Shown here: positions 26,429 to 35,636 of the stretch, in pieces
How the letters are laid out: the number at the start of each line of letters is the position of its first letter
How positions within the stretch are numbered: position 1 is the stretch's first letter
DNA from: Acidimicrobiaceae bacterium
GTDB taxonomy: Bacteria; Actinomycetota; Acidimicrobiia; Acidimicrobiales; Poriferisodalaceae
Length of the DNA: 64,000 nucleotides
Direction: 5' to 3'
NCBI GenBank assembly: GCA_002722565.1
Contig: PBMG01000016.1
Span: 1-64,000 of the forward strand
Translations under genes and position numbers: made by a program
The notes under the pieces: model-generated
What the model was told of the DNA's origin: nothing
Seen by the model: only the letters and a program-made list of their open reading frames with translations
Database searches by the model: none

Positions 26429-27670
26429 ATGGAAGACAATTCCGAAAAACCTAAAGGAATAAGCCGCCGTAAGTTCCTGGGCGCGGCCGGGGCAGCTGGA
26501 GCCGCCGCTGCGACTGCCGGGTTCGCGTGGCCACTCTTAAAGAACGAAAGCACATATTCCGCTTCTTCTAACGAGTCGTTGGGGTACAACTTTCGCGGAA
26601 AACATCAGGCAGGGGTAACGGCTCCTCGAATGCCTGCCGGACTCGTCGCAGGTCTAGACGTCAGAGTGGACGACAAAAGGGAACTTGAGCAGCTATTTGT
26701 ACGACTTAGCGAGTCCATAGAATTATTAATGAGCGGCGCCCGGTATGAAGATCGGTCAGGTGGATTTCCGCCTGCTGATACAGGTCTCAATGACCGAGCA
26801 GATGGGTACGTCCCACCATGGGTTGTTCTTTCAGTAGGCGATTCACTCTTCGATTCTCGCTTCGGTCTGGCATCGCTTAAACCTCGAGAACTTCAGCCGA
26901 TGCCGAAGTTCAACAACGACTACATGGTGAAGCCAGCAACCAGCCACGGTGATCTTTCAGTGGCAATCGGAGGCGTAACCCACGAGTCAGTTATCCACGG
27001 TTTTCGACAACTCATGCGGAGTGTCCGAGGGTCAGTAATACCAAAGTGGACTAGAAGTGGTTTCAACTCTATTCGACCAGATATCAAACCCGGAATAGCG
27101 CCGGGCCGAAACTTAATGGGCTTTAAAGATGGGACTGCTAACCCAGACCCCCAGTCAGACAGTTCGATGAATGAGATCGTATGGGTGCAGCCAAATGATC
27201 TTCAGCCCGAATGGGCTCTCGGGGGTACTTATCTAGCAGTTCGAGTAATCCGAATGATGGTTGAATTTTGGGACCGAACCCGTCTCAACGAACAAGAAGA
27301 GCTCATCGGGCGTTCTCGAGATAGCGGTGCTCCACTAGGAATGAAGAAGGAAACCGACGAACCAAGATTTACTTCCTTTGAAAGTCATATCGCTCGAGCT
27401 AATCCAAGAACCTCCGGCAGTGAAGAGAACCTTATGCTGCGAAACGGCTTCAACTATGCCGATGGTTTAGACGGGAATGACCAAATGGATCAGGGTTTGG
27501 TCTTCCTCAGCTACCAACGAAGCCTAGAAAAAGGCTTCATCACTGTTCAACGTCGACTCGACGGAGAAGCCCTAGAAGAATATATCCGACCATTAGGCGG
27601 CGGCTTCTTCTTCGTACTCCCAGGACCTGGACAGGGATCAGACCCACTCGGGGCCTCACTCCTCGCCTAA
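26429..27670 (+). CDS. efeB: EfeB-type Dyp peroxidase with Tat signal
   Basis: 413 aa from the ATG at 26429 (TTTAGG 8 bp upstream); a GTG at 26420 is the alternative. The Tat signal is SRRKFLGAAGAAG, so it is exported folded with haem. Dyp motifs: NLMGFKDGTANP (GxxDG, catalytic Asp), RVIRMMVEFWDRT and FESHIARANPR near the proximal His region. Length is normal for the EfeB/DeoxHeb branch (about 400-430). In EfeUOB it oxidises Fe2+ or acts on haem outside the membrane. It follows efeO across a hairpin; a shared transcript is likely. Confidence 0.9.
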   Translation: MEDNSEKPKGISRRKFLGAAGAAGAAAATAGFAWPLLKNESTYSASSNESLGYNFRGKHQAGVTAPRMPAGLVAGLDVRVDDKRELEQLFVRLSESIELLMSGARYEDRSGGFPPADTGLNDRADGYVPPWVVLSVGDSLFDSRFGLASLKPRELQPMPKFNNDYMVKPATSHGDLSVAIGGVTHESVIHGFRQLMRSVRGSVIPKWTRSGFNSIRPDIKPGIAPGRNLMGFKDGTANPDPQSDSSMNEIVWVQPNDLQPEWALGGTYLAVRVIRMMVEFWDRTRLNEQEELIGRSRDSGAPLGMKKETDEPRFTSFESHIARANPRTSGSEENLMLRNGFNYADGLDGNDQMDQGLVFLSYQRSLEKGFITVQRRLDGEALEEYIRPLGGGFFFVLPGPGQGSDPLGASLLA

Positions 27671-27770
27671 CGACCGTGGCCGGGCACTTATCTTGCCGAC
27701 GAGCCGACAAGACGTTGAGCGCGCTTCACCCCACTGAGGCTTCCTTCCTGCGCGATAGATCCATCTGCAC

Positions 27771-29048
27771 TTATGGGTCTATCGCCAAATTGACTTCTTC
27801 AGGGAAAGCACTACCACCCTTGTAATAGCCCTCTGGGATTAAAAGCCCTCTTACAAGCTGAGCCATGGGCACGTTAGATGCTCGAGTCAGTCCGTCAGCC
27901 ACTAGTAACAACGTTTCTCCGAGGACTGTTTCGCTAAATATCCATTGATTGAGAGCATCGTGATTAGGTGCACTTTCGCCCGGCTGTGCCGCGACTGCTT
28001 CGTGATAAAAGGTGCGAAGGTCATCCGCCATATGTCGCAAAAGTAATGGCATTTCGAATGTCCAGCTGATCCCATCAACCAGCGGTTCGGAAATGACGTC
28101 GCCCGACTCAGCGATTGTCGCCAACGCTCGAGCCACGTCATCAACTTGATCTTCTCCAGCTCCCGTGACGCCAAAAAGGGTTCGGCCTCGTTGGTGTCTG
28201 GTCTCAATAGCCCATGGACGCAGCATCGCCACTTCTGCCAATAACCGTTCGCCCAGAGAGTCCGATGTTGCCGAAGAGAGATTCACAGGGCATACCCAAT
28301 TTTCGCTCACGCCGTCATCTGGTGTCTCTATTACATAGTCCTCAATAGTCGGTTCGACCGCCGTATCTAAAAGCCCGAGCGCTCTTCTCAACACATTCTT
28401 TTGGAAGTCTGGATCGTTGACAGCGCCAAGGGGCCGGCCGAGAGGAAAGGGCACCCATAACGCTCGTGGAGGCACAACCGCTTCGGACATTTCGCGAATC
28501 AGACTTATTGATGTAGTGGCTACTCCGGCCCGCTCTATGTAATTCGCTAAGGCGCCGACCGCACCCGTACATACCGGTCATATCGGAACTAAGAAAGCAA
28601 CATCAACTCCATCTTGAGCCATCAATCGACCGATCTCTTCACCTGTTTTCTCAAACTGGGAGGGGTCGGGCATCGCTCCCATAAAGGAGTAATGCCAGCG
28701 CGCTACTCCGCCTATTTCTCCGGCGGAAACGAGCTCTCTGAGGCGGTCTATTGGAAAAATGATGTTCGGGTCTTGACCAAATGCGCTGCGATCAAAATTT
28801 GCGCTGATGTGTGAGAGCACTAGATCGTCAAACTGGGTATCTCCAGGAATGATCCGATAATCCAGCGAACCGATAGTAAACGGTGGGTCTATACGCCGAT
28901 GAAGACCCGCCGTAGAAACGATCGCTACCGTTGCCTCCTTAACAGACGGGGGGTCAACCCAGTCACCGGGACCTATAGCTGGCATATCTTTCGCGCGCTT
29001 GAGAAGGTGTTCTGCCTCAACCGGATGAAGATCACTTAACCGGACCAT
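27771..29048 (-). CDS. Selenoprotein of the GrdB/PrdB-like reductase family (in-frame UGA = Sec157)
   Basis: Two open segments, 29048-28581 (156 codons) and 28577-27771 (268 codons), are in the same frame and separated only by TGA at 28580-28578. Read through as selenocysteine this is 425 aa. The sequence at the site is LVPI-U-PVCTGAVGALA, a UxxC redox motif where relatives carry CxxC. Flanking segments AIVSTAGLHRR (near 43), RIIPGDTQFDDLVLSHIS (near 67), HYSFMGAMPDPS (near 124) and FPLGRPLGAVNDP (near 197) are marks of the glycine/betaine/sarcosine/D-proline reductase B-type family. A SECIS-like hairpin follows the UGA, and a tRNA-Sec gene is at 49875. Known GrdB/PrdB cleave amino-acid C-N bonds; the substrate here is unknown. 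A nonsense mutation is the alternative, but it is unlikely given the hairpin and motif. Confidence 0.85.
28550..28580 (-). promoter_or_regulatory. Selenocysteine UGA codon and candidate bacterial SECIS hairpin
   Basis: On the minus strand UGA is at 28580-28578. After 12 bases comes GGUGC-GGUCG-GCGCC (28565-28551; outer G-U pair 28566/28550): a 5-6 bp stem with a 5-nt apical loop starting GG, and 17 nt between UGA and the loop. This fits the published bacterial SECIS pattern as I recall it (loop about 16-37 nt from UGA, G at the start of the loop). An alternative stem, GACCG/CGGUC, begins at the UGA itself. Confidence 0.65.
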
Positions 29049-29190
29049 TCAGGGATTGTAGATCGGCAATTAGTGCCCTAACACCCACCTACAGGCCGAC
29101 GAACTGATGTCTAACCCCGTTCTGGTTGATCTTGAAGCTCTCGCCGGATCAACATAGATAGCGACTAAAGCTGGCCAAGAAAACATCAAA

Positions 29191-29218
29191 GGTCCGGCCA
29201 TGAAGGCCGGACCTTTTT
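29191..29218. terminator. Rho-independent terminator next to tRNA-fMet
   Basis: Perfect 9-bp GC-rich stem GGTCCGGCC / GGCCGGACC with a 5-nt loop (ATGAA), then TTTTT on the plus strand and TTT on the minus strand. It lies 4 bp past the CCA end of the minus-strand tRNA gene, so it probably ends that transcript; the longer T run is on the plus strand, where no gene precedes it. Confidence 0.75.
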
Positions 29219-29221
29219 ACT

Positions 29222-29298
<77 letters not shown>

Positions 29299-29381
29299 GC
29301 GAAGGATCATCAGTATGGCGGTTCTGTATAACAATCTGCAACTTTGGGTGCGAAGAAGAAGAAATCGCCGTCACCGTCGGC

Positions 29382-30677
29382 TTAGGGATCGAGCCAATCT
29401 TCAAGTTCCATCAGGGTTTCATCAAAAGCAGTCATTCTCGCGGCGATACCGGTTCCGGCCGTCACAACTTCAGGTGAAGTTGTGCCCATCACATCAATGT
29501 TCCCCGAAGCGGTAGTGGAAAACAAGGTCAAGACTAAGAACGAGATGAGGCCCAGCCCTAAAGCAACCAGAATTGGCATGTTGTAACCACCGGAGACATC
29601 GATCATTCGGCCTGCCATAGGTGGGCCAAGTAACGCCCCCAAGCCACAGGCTGTGTACAAAAGGCCCATAAGAGAACCAAGCCCTACTACTCCAAACAAA
29701 TTGGCGAGTACGAGCGGACTGACAGCAACGAAAGATCCATACCCAACGCCCATGATGACCATGAAGATGACCAGAGTTGCAAAAGACGACCCTGCTAGGA
29801 GCCACGTGACGAAAGCTATTGGGCAGAGTGCAAAACCAAATCGGAAGATACGAAACGTTCCAAAACGATTGGTAAGCCAGCTAAACCCAATCCGGGAAAG
29901 GACACTAGAGCCACCGAGTAAACCGACAAGAGTGGCCGCAGCTACAGGAGAAATTCCGCGTTCTTTTGCATACGGAACAGCAAAAACAAATGGGATGAAC
30001 AGGGCGGTGGCATAACAGAAAGCAGCGATCCAAAGCTTTCGAAATGTCGGAGATCTAAATGCCTCACGCACTCGTGAAGGTGCTGCACCAGCTTCTCCAG
30101 GTGCACGTGCCATCATAAAAACGCCAACCAACAGAATTAGTGAACCTCCAACCCCGAAGATCCGATATGTACTCCTCCATCCATACAAATCAATCAACCG
30201 GGCGGCTAACGGGTTCATAACCAGCGTCCCCACTCCGATCCCGGCTACGGAAATACCGACCGCTGTGGCACGCGATTTTTCAAACCAGCCTCCGACATGA
30301 GCGACCATAGGAATATATGCGCATGCTGCGGCGATACCGGCTCCAACCCCAAAGGTAATGTAGCCAACCCCAATCGAGTCAACGTAGCTCGTGGCCCACA
30401 ACCCAACAAACAGCGCAATAGCTCCAGCTCCAAGCACCGGACGAGGCCCATAACGATCTGAAAGCCGGCTTGTAATCAAACTTAACCAAAAGAACGAAAA
30501 CGTCGTCAGTCCGAAAATAACTGCAGTCGATCCCTTCCCTGTCCCAAAATCATCAGCCATTGACTGAAAAAATGCACCAAAGCTATACACCGTGCCTAGG
30601 GCCACAGCAGATGAGAAGAACGTCGCTATGACGGTAAGCCAGCCGCGCGGTGAATCAATTAGCTGTCGTTCGTTCAT
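29382..30677 (-). CDS. MFS transporter (oxalate/formate- or monocarboxylate-type)
   Basis: 431 aa with about 12 TM segments. Loop 2-3 motif SRLSDRYGPRPVLG near residue 65. The first helix SFGAFFQSMADDFGTGKGSTA resembles the OFA/MCT branch of the major facilitators, so a small carboxylate is a fair guess but not proven. It lies 28 bp downstream of the LmbE-type gene on the same strand and ends an apparent five-gene run beginning at 36731. Confidence 0.82.
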   Translation of the reverse strand: MNERQLIDSPRGWLTVIATFFSSAVALGTVYSFGAFFQSMADDFGTGKGSTAVIFGLTTFSFFWLSLITSRLSDRYGPRPVLGAGAIALFVGLWATSYVDSIGVGYITFGVGAGIAAACAYIPMVAHVGGWFEKSRATAVGISVAGIGVGTLVMNPLAARLIDLYGWRSTYRIFGVGGSLILLVGVFMMARAPGEAGAAPSRVREAFRSPTFRKLWIAAFCYATALFIPFVFAVPYAKERGISPVAAATLVGLLGGSSVLSRIGFSWLTNRFGTFRIFRFGFALCPIAFVTWLLAGSSFATLVIFMVIMGVGYGSFVAVSPLVLANLFGVVGLGSLMGLLYTACGLGALLGPPMAGRMIDVSGGYNMPILVALGLGLISFLVLTLFSTTASGNIDVMGTTSPEVVTAGTGIAARMTAFDETLMELEDWLDP

Positions 30678-30705
30678 AGAACCCTACTTGGCTGCCTTTG
30701 TAACT

Positions 30706-31455
30706 TTACTCGGTGTTGATAACTCGAAAGCCTTCGGCAAGACAACCAGGTTCCATCGATGCATTGGCGGCAACACCTGAAGCCCACTCGAGCAGTAATT
30801 CCTCCAGGTTTTCGATGCGATCTGTTTGGCTTGAATGACAACGCAGCGCCTCGACTTTCTTGTCGAACGTGGCAGTGATATCGACGTGCATCATCGTTCC
30901 CTCAGCCGCAGCCATCCACATCATCCAAACTTCACTCACTGTGTGCGGTTCGTGACCTTCAGCTAAGAGTTCCGGGTGAGACCGTGGGTTCCGCGCATCA
31001 GGGTACACAGCAGCCATGGTCGCCCACGCTGTTGCTAGGTGATCTGGATGAGCTCCGTAGATTCGATCCCAGTTGGCACTAGTTGGCTGCGTAACCACGA
31101 CGTCGGGTCTTACTAGTCGTATGACCCGCGATATGTCACGGCGGAGCGCAAGGCTATTTTCCACTCGGCCGTCTGGGTAGTTCAACCAATGCAGATCTTC
31201 CACACCGACCGCTAACGCTGCCGCCTTCTGCTCACTCTGTCGTAAGGCTGCAAGATCTTCACTAGTTCGGGTTAAATCGTCATCTCCAGCGTCTCCACTG
31301 GTCACTAAACAATAGGCAACATTTGAACCGGCGCTCACTAACGCTGCCATCGTGCCCGCGGTCCCAAAATCAACGTCATCTGGGTGAGCGACAACCACGA
31401 GAACTCGCTCCGGCGCCGTTATGTCACCTGTAGCCGTGGGGATTGTTCCGAGCAC
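30706..31455 (-). CDS. LmbE/PIG-L-family zinc deacetylase
   Basis: 249 aa, GTG start. Zinc motif AHPDD (near residue 23) and HPDHLA (near 135) are those of LmbE/PIG-L N-acetylglucosamine deacetylases. In actinobacteria the family includes MshB (mycothiol synthesis) and Mca (mycothiol S-conjugate amidase); with no other mycothiol gene in the window the exact member cannot be named. The start is 4 bp after the stop of the UPF0182 gene, so the two are co-transcribed. Confidence 0.86.
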   Translation of the reverse strand: MLGTIPTATGDITAPERVLVVVAHPDDVDFGTAGTMAALVSAGSNVAYCLVTSGDAGDDDLTRTSEDLAALRQSEQKAAALAVGVEDLHWLNYPDGRVENSLALRRDISRVIRLVRPDVVVTQPTSANWDRIYGAHPDHLATAWATMAAVYPDARNPRSHPELLAEGHEPHTVSEVWMMWMAAAEGTMMHVDITATFDKKVEALRCHSSQTDRIENLEELLLEWASGVAANASMEPGCLAEGFRVINTE

Positions 31456-31459
31456 AGCG

Positions 31460-34408
31460 TTATGCAGCGTCAGCGTCGTCTCGAACTGGAGACTGAGTTA
31501 GCATTTTTTGAGCCTTAGATATATAGCCAGCAGCGGCTTCTACCCATCGCTGGTATCCAGCTAAATCACCGGAGCGTAACGCTGCATCAGCTCGGTCGAA
31601 TGCTTCTCGCGATAGAGCCAACAGCTCTTCGACGGACTCACCATCAGAATCAGTATCTTCTTCAGGTTCGGTCGTGTCAGAGGAATCTTCTTCGTCGGGC
31701 TCTGCATCATCGAGGCCCGGTTGAACAGCTTGTGCTTGTAAATCAATATTGAGGCCAGGGATTGCATTGGCTAACGCTGCTTCGAAACTGTCAGCGATGA
31801 CAACTTCTGGGCCCACACCAACAATCACTAATTGCAGTTCAGGCACCGCGGTAGTTCCGGTGGCTTCTATGTATAGCGGGCGGACATAGAGCAGCGAGTT
31901 CTCAACCGGGATCAACAGCAGATTGCCCGGGACCACAGTGGACCCATTCTGGTTCAAGAGCGTCACTCGTTCAGAGATCTCTTCTTCTGTCTGAATATTC
32001 GAATTAAACAAAGCCGGCCCATCTACCGGAGTTGAAGAACGAATCTCGTAAACCTCTATCTGGCCGTAACGTTCAGGGTCGTTGTGAACGACCATGAATC
32101 CTTCCAGGTTCTTACGTGAGTCATCGTCGGAAAATGGGACGAAAGGCCTGAAAATAACGAATGATTCGTCTTCATCTCCGGGCAGTCGCATCAACAAGTA
32201 CTGCGGTGCGATCCGTACCTCCGAACTACTGATGATGTTGCCTGACGCGTCGATAACTGATTCGACAGCTGTTTGTCCGATCGAATTTCCTGGGTCTTGA
32301 GCAACACTCCAGGCTCCTGCCGCGTCATAGAATTCCGATGCTTCAGTAATCCGGTAGCGGCCCCACATATCAGTTTGCATTCGGAACAGGTCTTCGGGGT
32401 AACGGAAGTGTTCTGCAAGTTCGGTCGGCGGCGGTGTGTCGCTAAATAGATTGGGGAATTGTTTTTGGTAAGACTTCGCTATGGGGTCTTCGTCGTCAAC
32501 GATGTAGAAGTCAGGAGTTCCGTCATATGCATCTACAACGACTTTGACTGAATTTCGGACGTAGTTTGCCTCCGTGCGCAGATCACCTGACCTAACGGCT
32601 CGGGGATTAACTCGTTGCGCGTAGGGGAACATCTCTGTTGAGGTGTAGGCATCGAGGATCCACATCACCTTGCCGTCAATAACTGCGGGATACGGGTCTC
32701 TGTCAAATTTTAAGAACGGAGCCAGAGTTTTTGCTCGATCAACTACATCTCTTTTGTAGAGAATGCGGCTCTCTGAGCCAAGCTCTCCAGAGACGACGAG
32801 GTTTGGTTCCGCAAATTTCAGTGCGAAAGCAAGCTTCCTCGGAAGCGAACTGATGTTCACTCCGTCAGCTCCGTCGTAGCGAGTTACTTCCGTTTGATCA
32901 TCATTGTCTTGGAAGTCGACTTCGTCGCGAGCTGCGCCAACGATCGCATAACCCTGTAAGCCCTCACCTATATACAGACCTGGCATTTCAACGTCTAATG
33001 ATTCAGCACCCGGTATTGCCGATACTGGTATGTCGGATAGGGCGTAGTCCGGGCGACCATTCGCGTCGATCGCGTTGGCAGGAGCTGCGGCAATTCCGTA
33101 TCCGTGGGTAAAAGCTATGTGCTCAGATTCCCAAGAGTTGTTGGGAAGATCAGTTTGTTTTAATTCTCTCGCCGCCAAAACGACCTGAGTTGTTCGTCCA
33201 TCAATTTCGTATCTATCGACATCTATGTCCCGGAAGTCATAGAAACTCTTGATGCCTTGGGTTTGTTGGAAGGTATCTCGCATGACCGCGGGGTCTAAGA
33301 GCCTCACATTACGCACCGTCGCAAGATTTTCTTCTATTTCAGTTGCAGTAAGGGTGGGTTCGTAATCAAAGTTCCGGGGCGTCACTTGGTCGAGGCCCAT
33401 AGCAATACGGGTCATCTCAATATTGCGTTCAATGTAAGGCGCTTCTTTTGTTGACTCTGATGGCTCCACTTGAAAGCGTTGAACCAATGCGGGGTAAATT
33501 GTTCCAGCGAGGCTGGCGACTAACGCCCATAGGCCCACCGCAATAATGGGGTAAGTGAATCCTCGACGCCAGATGTTGAAGATCAGCAACCCAAAACAGA
33601 ACACACTGACAATCATGAGCAGCTGAAGTGCCGGTAGCTGTGCTTTGACGTCGGTGTATGTGGCCCCAGTGACAAAGCCTCGTTCCGAAAGAGTTAGTTC
33701 ATACCGGTCGAGGTAGTAACCGGCGCCTTTAACCAACGCCAGTAGCCCCAAAAGAAGAGACAAATGGGCTTTGACTTGTGGGGTAACTCGAGATCCGGCT
33801 TGACCTTGAAGACGAATCCCACCGTTGAGGTAGTGCTGGATAGTTGTAACGACAAAAATCACAATTATGGCAGCAAACGTCCAATTGACTACGAACGTCA
33901 AAAACGGAAGTTGGAAAACGTAAAAGCCGACATCGACGCCAAATTGTTGGTCCACGATGCCGAAGTCGACTCGGTTGGTAAAGAAAAGCCAGCTTTGCCA
34001 TTGTGAGGAGACTCCTGCACCGACGAGGAGAGCGAACAGAAGTGAGATAGAGCTCCTGATGAGAACAGTTCGCGAAGATGTAAATTGCTGCCATCTACGG
34101 GATAGTTCGTCTTCTGGTCCGGGTGGTCGAACCTTGGGTGCAAGCCGGTCCGCTATGTACAGGTTCACCCAGAGCAATACGAAAAACACTGCCGTAAACA
34201 AGAGGCCAAGGCCGATCTTGGCCCAAAGCACCGATGTCCATATGGAAGACAGCGAAAGGCTGTCAAACCACAAATAATCGGTCCAGAAGCCGGCAAGGCC
34301 TCTGATCGAGGTAAAGAACAGAAAGATGGCTAGGCCGCCGAAGCCGAGCAGCACTCGTCCTCGGTTGGTTCGGCGCCGGCGTGATTTCATTTGCTCAGGT
34401 GGTCGCAT
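31460..34408 (-). CDS. UPF0182 family large membrane protein
   Basis: 982 aa from the ATG at 34408 (MRPPEQMKSRRRR). A longer frame to 34537 would overlap the upstream gene by 118 bp and is unlikely. The N-terminal about 330 residues contain about 7 TM helices, starting RVLLGFGGLAIFLFF, then a large extracytoplasmic domain of about 550 residues (RNIEMTRIAMGL, YGIAAAPANAID, PYAQRVNPRAVRSGDLRTEANYVRNSVK). The tail has a highly acidic linker (DDAEPDEEDSSDTTEPEED) and a short helical end. This matches the actinobacterial UPF0182/COG1615 family, whose function is unknown. It sits between a DivIVA-like gene and an LmbE gene. Confidence 0.92.
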   Translation of the reverse strand: MRPPEQMKSRRRRTNRGRVLLGFGGLAIFLFFTSIRGLAGFWTDYLWFDSLSLSSIWTSVLWAKIGLGLLFTAVFFVLLWVNLYIADRLAPKVRPPGPEDELSRRWQQFTSSRTVLIRSSISLLFALLVGAGVSSQWQSWLFFTNRVDFGIVDQQFGVDVGFYVFQLPFLTFVVNWTFAAIIVIFVVTTIQHYLNGGIRLQGQAGSRVTPQVKAHLSLLLGLLALVKGAGYYLDRYELTLSERGFVTGATYTDVKAQLPALQLLMIVSVFCFGLLIFNIWRRGFTYPIIAVGLWALVASLAGTIYPALVQRFQVEPSESTKEAPYIERNIEMTRIAMGLDQVTPRNFDYEPTLTATEIEENLATVRNVRLLDPAVMRDTFQQTQGIKSFYDFRDIDVDRYEIDGRTTQVVLAARELKQTDLPNNSWESEHIAFTHGYGIAAAPANAIDANGRPDYALSDIPVSAIPGAESLDVEMPGLYIGEGLQGYAIVGAARDEVDFQDNDDQTEVTRYDGADGVNISSLPRKLAFALKFAEPNLVVSGELGSESRILYKRDVVDRAKTLAPFLKFDRDPYPAVIDGKVMWILDAYTSTEMFPYAQRVNPRAVRSGDLRTEANYVRNSVKVVVDAYDGTPDFYIVDDEDPIAKSYQKQFPNLFSDTPPPTELAEHFRYPEDLFRMQTDMWGRYRITEASEFYDAAGAWSVAQDPGNSIGQTAVESVIDASGNIISSSEVRIAPQYLLMRLPGDEDESFVIFRPFVPFSDDDSRKNLEGFMVVHNDPERYGQIEVYEIRSSTPVDGPALFNSNIQTEEEISERVTLLNQNGSTVVPGNLLLIPVENSLLYVRPLYIEATGTTAVPELQLVIVGVGPEVVIADSFEAALANAIPGLNIDLQAQAVQPGLDDAEPDEEDSSDTTEPEEDTDSDGESVEELLALSREAFDRADAALRSGDLAGYQRWVEAAAGYISKAQKMLTQSPVRDDADAA

Positions 34409-34419
34409 ATACCTGAATC

Positions 34420-35574
34420 TTACTGGCCTGCGGGCACGACCAGACTGCGGCATCCCGGACCGACTGGGGGTAGTAGATGACCAGACGGGAACTCTTCGCC
34501 TTTTCCGCGTATCGACGCCAATCCATTGGTGTGACAAATATCACCGCAACATCCATCCGCCGGCATTTCCCATTTGATTTGAGCATCTTGTGGGATTGTC
34601 ACGTATAGCCCTAAGGCAAAGGCTTCTGCGATCGCGTCGGTGGCGATGAGGTCCACTGCGGATTTTTTCCACTCTCGGTAAACAGCCCGGAGACGAACTT
34701 CGATCGCTACATCGTCATCTAAGTGCGCTTCAAGCCGGTCTCGTAACCAATCTCCTATAGTTCTCGCCACTTTGCTCGGTATGCCATCAACATTGACCGG
34801 TATTCCACCCGCCCCAAATTTTGCTGCAGCCGCCACGAAAGGGGTGAACCCTTCGACGAGGTCATCATCCATTGCTCTGGGAACCAAGTGCGACATCTCA
34901 TAATGATTTGGAGGAGGAGTCCTTAGGTCCGGCAAAAGACTTTCAAGTCGGGTCGCGAGGTTTCTTTTGAGTTGCCCGACTGCTGACCGGGATAGCTCTG
35001 TCACCGTCCTCCGAAGGCGGTCATGGGGATCGGCGATAGTTTCTGCCTCACCGTGAAGCGACTCGTATGGAGATTGAGCGACGGCAGGGATCTCGCCTGT
35101 TCGTATGAGGACTTCTTTGGCCCATTCGACATCATCAAGTTGCGGTGGGCCAAGGCGCGCGAATAGTTCGTCGATGACCGCTCTTCTCTGAGGGGGCGCA
35201 GCGCTGGGGAATGGCACAATATGTCGTTCTTCTTCTCCGTAAAGATCAGTGGAAGTGTCAGAGTCAAAGTCATCAAAATTTTCTTGACGTTCAATAGTGA
35301 GGCGATGAGATTGCAAGTCAATGACCGTGCCCGGGCGCACTGAGGCTGTTGGTTGACCTTCTGATTCTTTGGTCAACTGGGGTGAATTTGTATCCGCCTC
35401 CTGAATTATGCGCGCTTCAGCGAGTTCTCTTTTGAGCCGATGTAATTCGCTTCCGACATCTTCTAGGAATGACCGGACCTCGTCGATGGAGTAGCCGCGA
35501 AAAACATGCGTGAATTCAGCATGCGCTACCGCATCTGGATCAATGCCAAACGCCCCTTCGGCGTACTGAACCAT
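34420..35574 (-). CDS. DivIVA-like protein with C-terminal Cys/His motif
   Basis: 384 aa from the ATG at 35574 (MVQYAEGAFG); an in-frame TTG at 35601 is less likely. The N-terminus (AEFTHVFRGYSIDEVRSFLEDV) resembles the DivIVA membrane-binding/coiled-coil start, and a short coiled coil follows. The middle is unlike anything I recognise. The C-terminal 50 residues contain GCCGDICHTNG, then PSGHLLPPVGPGCRSLVVP. This CxxC...H..P..GCR pattern resembles the end of phage Mu F-like/minor-head proteins. It has an acidic central stretch. It is encoded 11 bp before UPF0182, so they are co-expressed. A role at the cell pole or septum is suggested only by the N-terminal similarity. Confidence 0.7.
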   Translation of the reverse strand: MVQYAEGAFGIDPDAVAHAEFTHVFRGYSIDEVRSFLEDVGSELHRLKRELAEARIIQEADTNSPQLTKESEGQPTASVRPGTVIDLQSHRLTIERQENFDDFDSDTSTDLYGEEERHIVPFPSAAPPQRRAVIDELFARLGPPQLDDVEWAKEVLIRTGEIPAVAQSPYESLHGEAETIADPHDRLRRTVTELSRSAVGQLKRNLATRLESLLPDLRTPPPNHYEMSHLVPRAMDDDLVEGFTPFVAAAAKFGAGGIPVNVDGIPSKVARTIGDWLRDRLEAHLDDDVAIEVRLRAVYREWKKSAVDLIATDAIAEAFALGLYVTIPQDAQIKWEMPADGCCGDICHTNGLASIRGKGEEFPSGHLLPPVGPGCRSLVVPAGQ

Positions 35575-35636
35575 GATGATCGAGGGTACCGATCGTTCCA
35601 AGCTGAGCGCGGATGGTTGTTCGAAAACGAAGTCTT

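Noticed and set aside
28491-28577. Treating 28578-29048 and 27771-28490 as two separate genes or a pseudogene
   Set aside because: The two parts are in the same frame with only one TGA between them. The UxxC context matches the family, a SECIS-like hairpin follows, and a tRNA-Sec gene is in the window.
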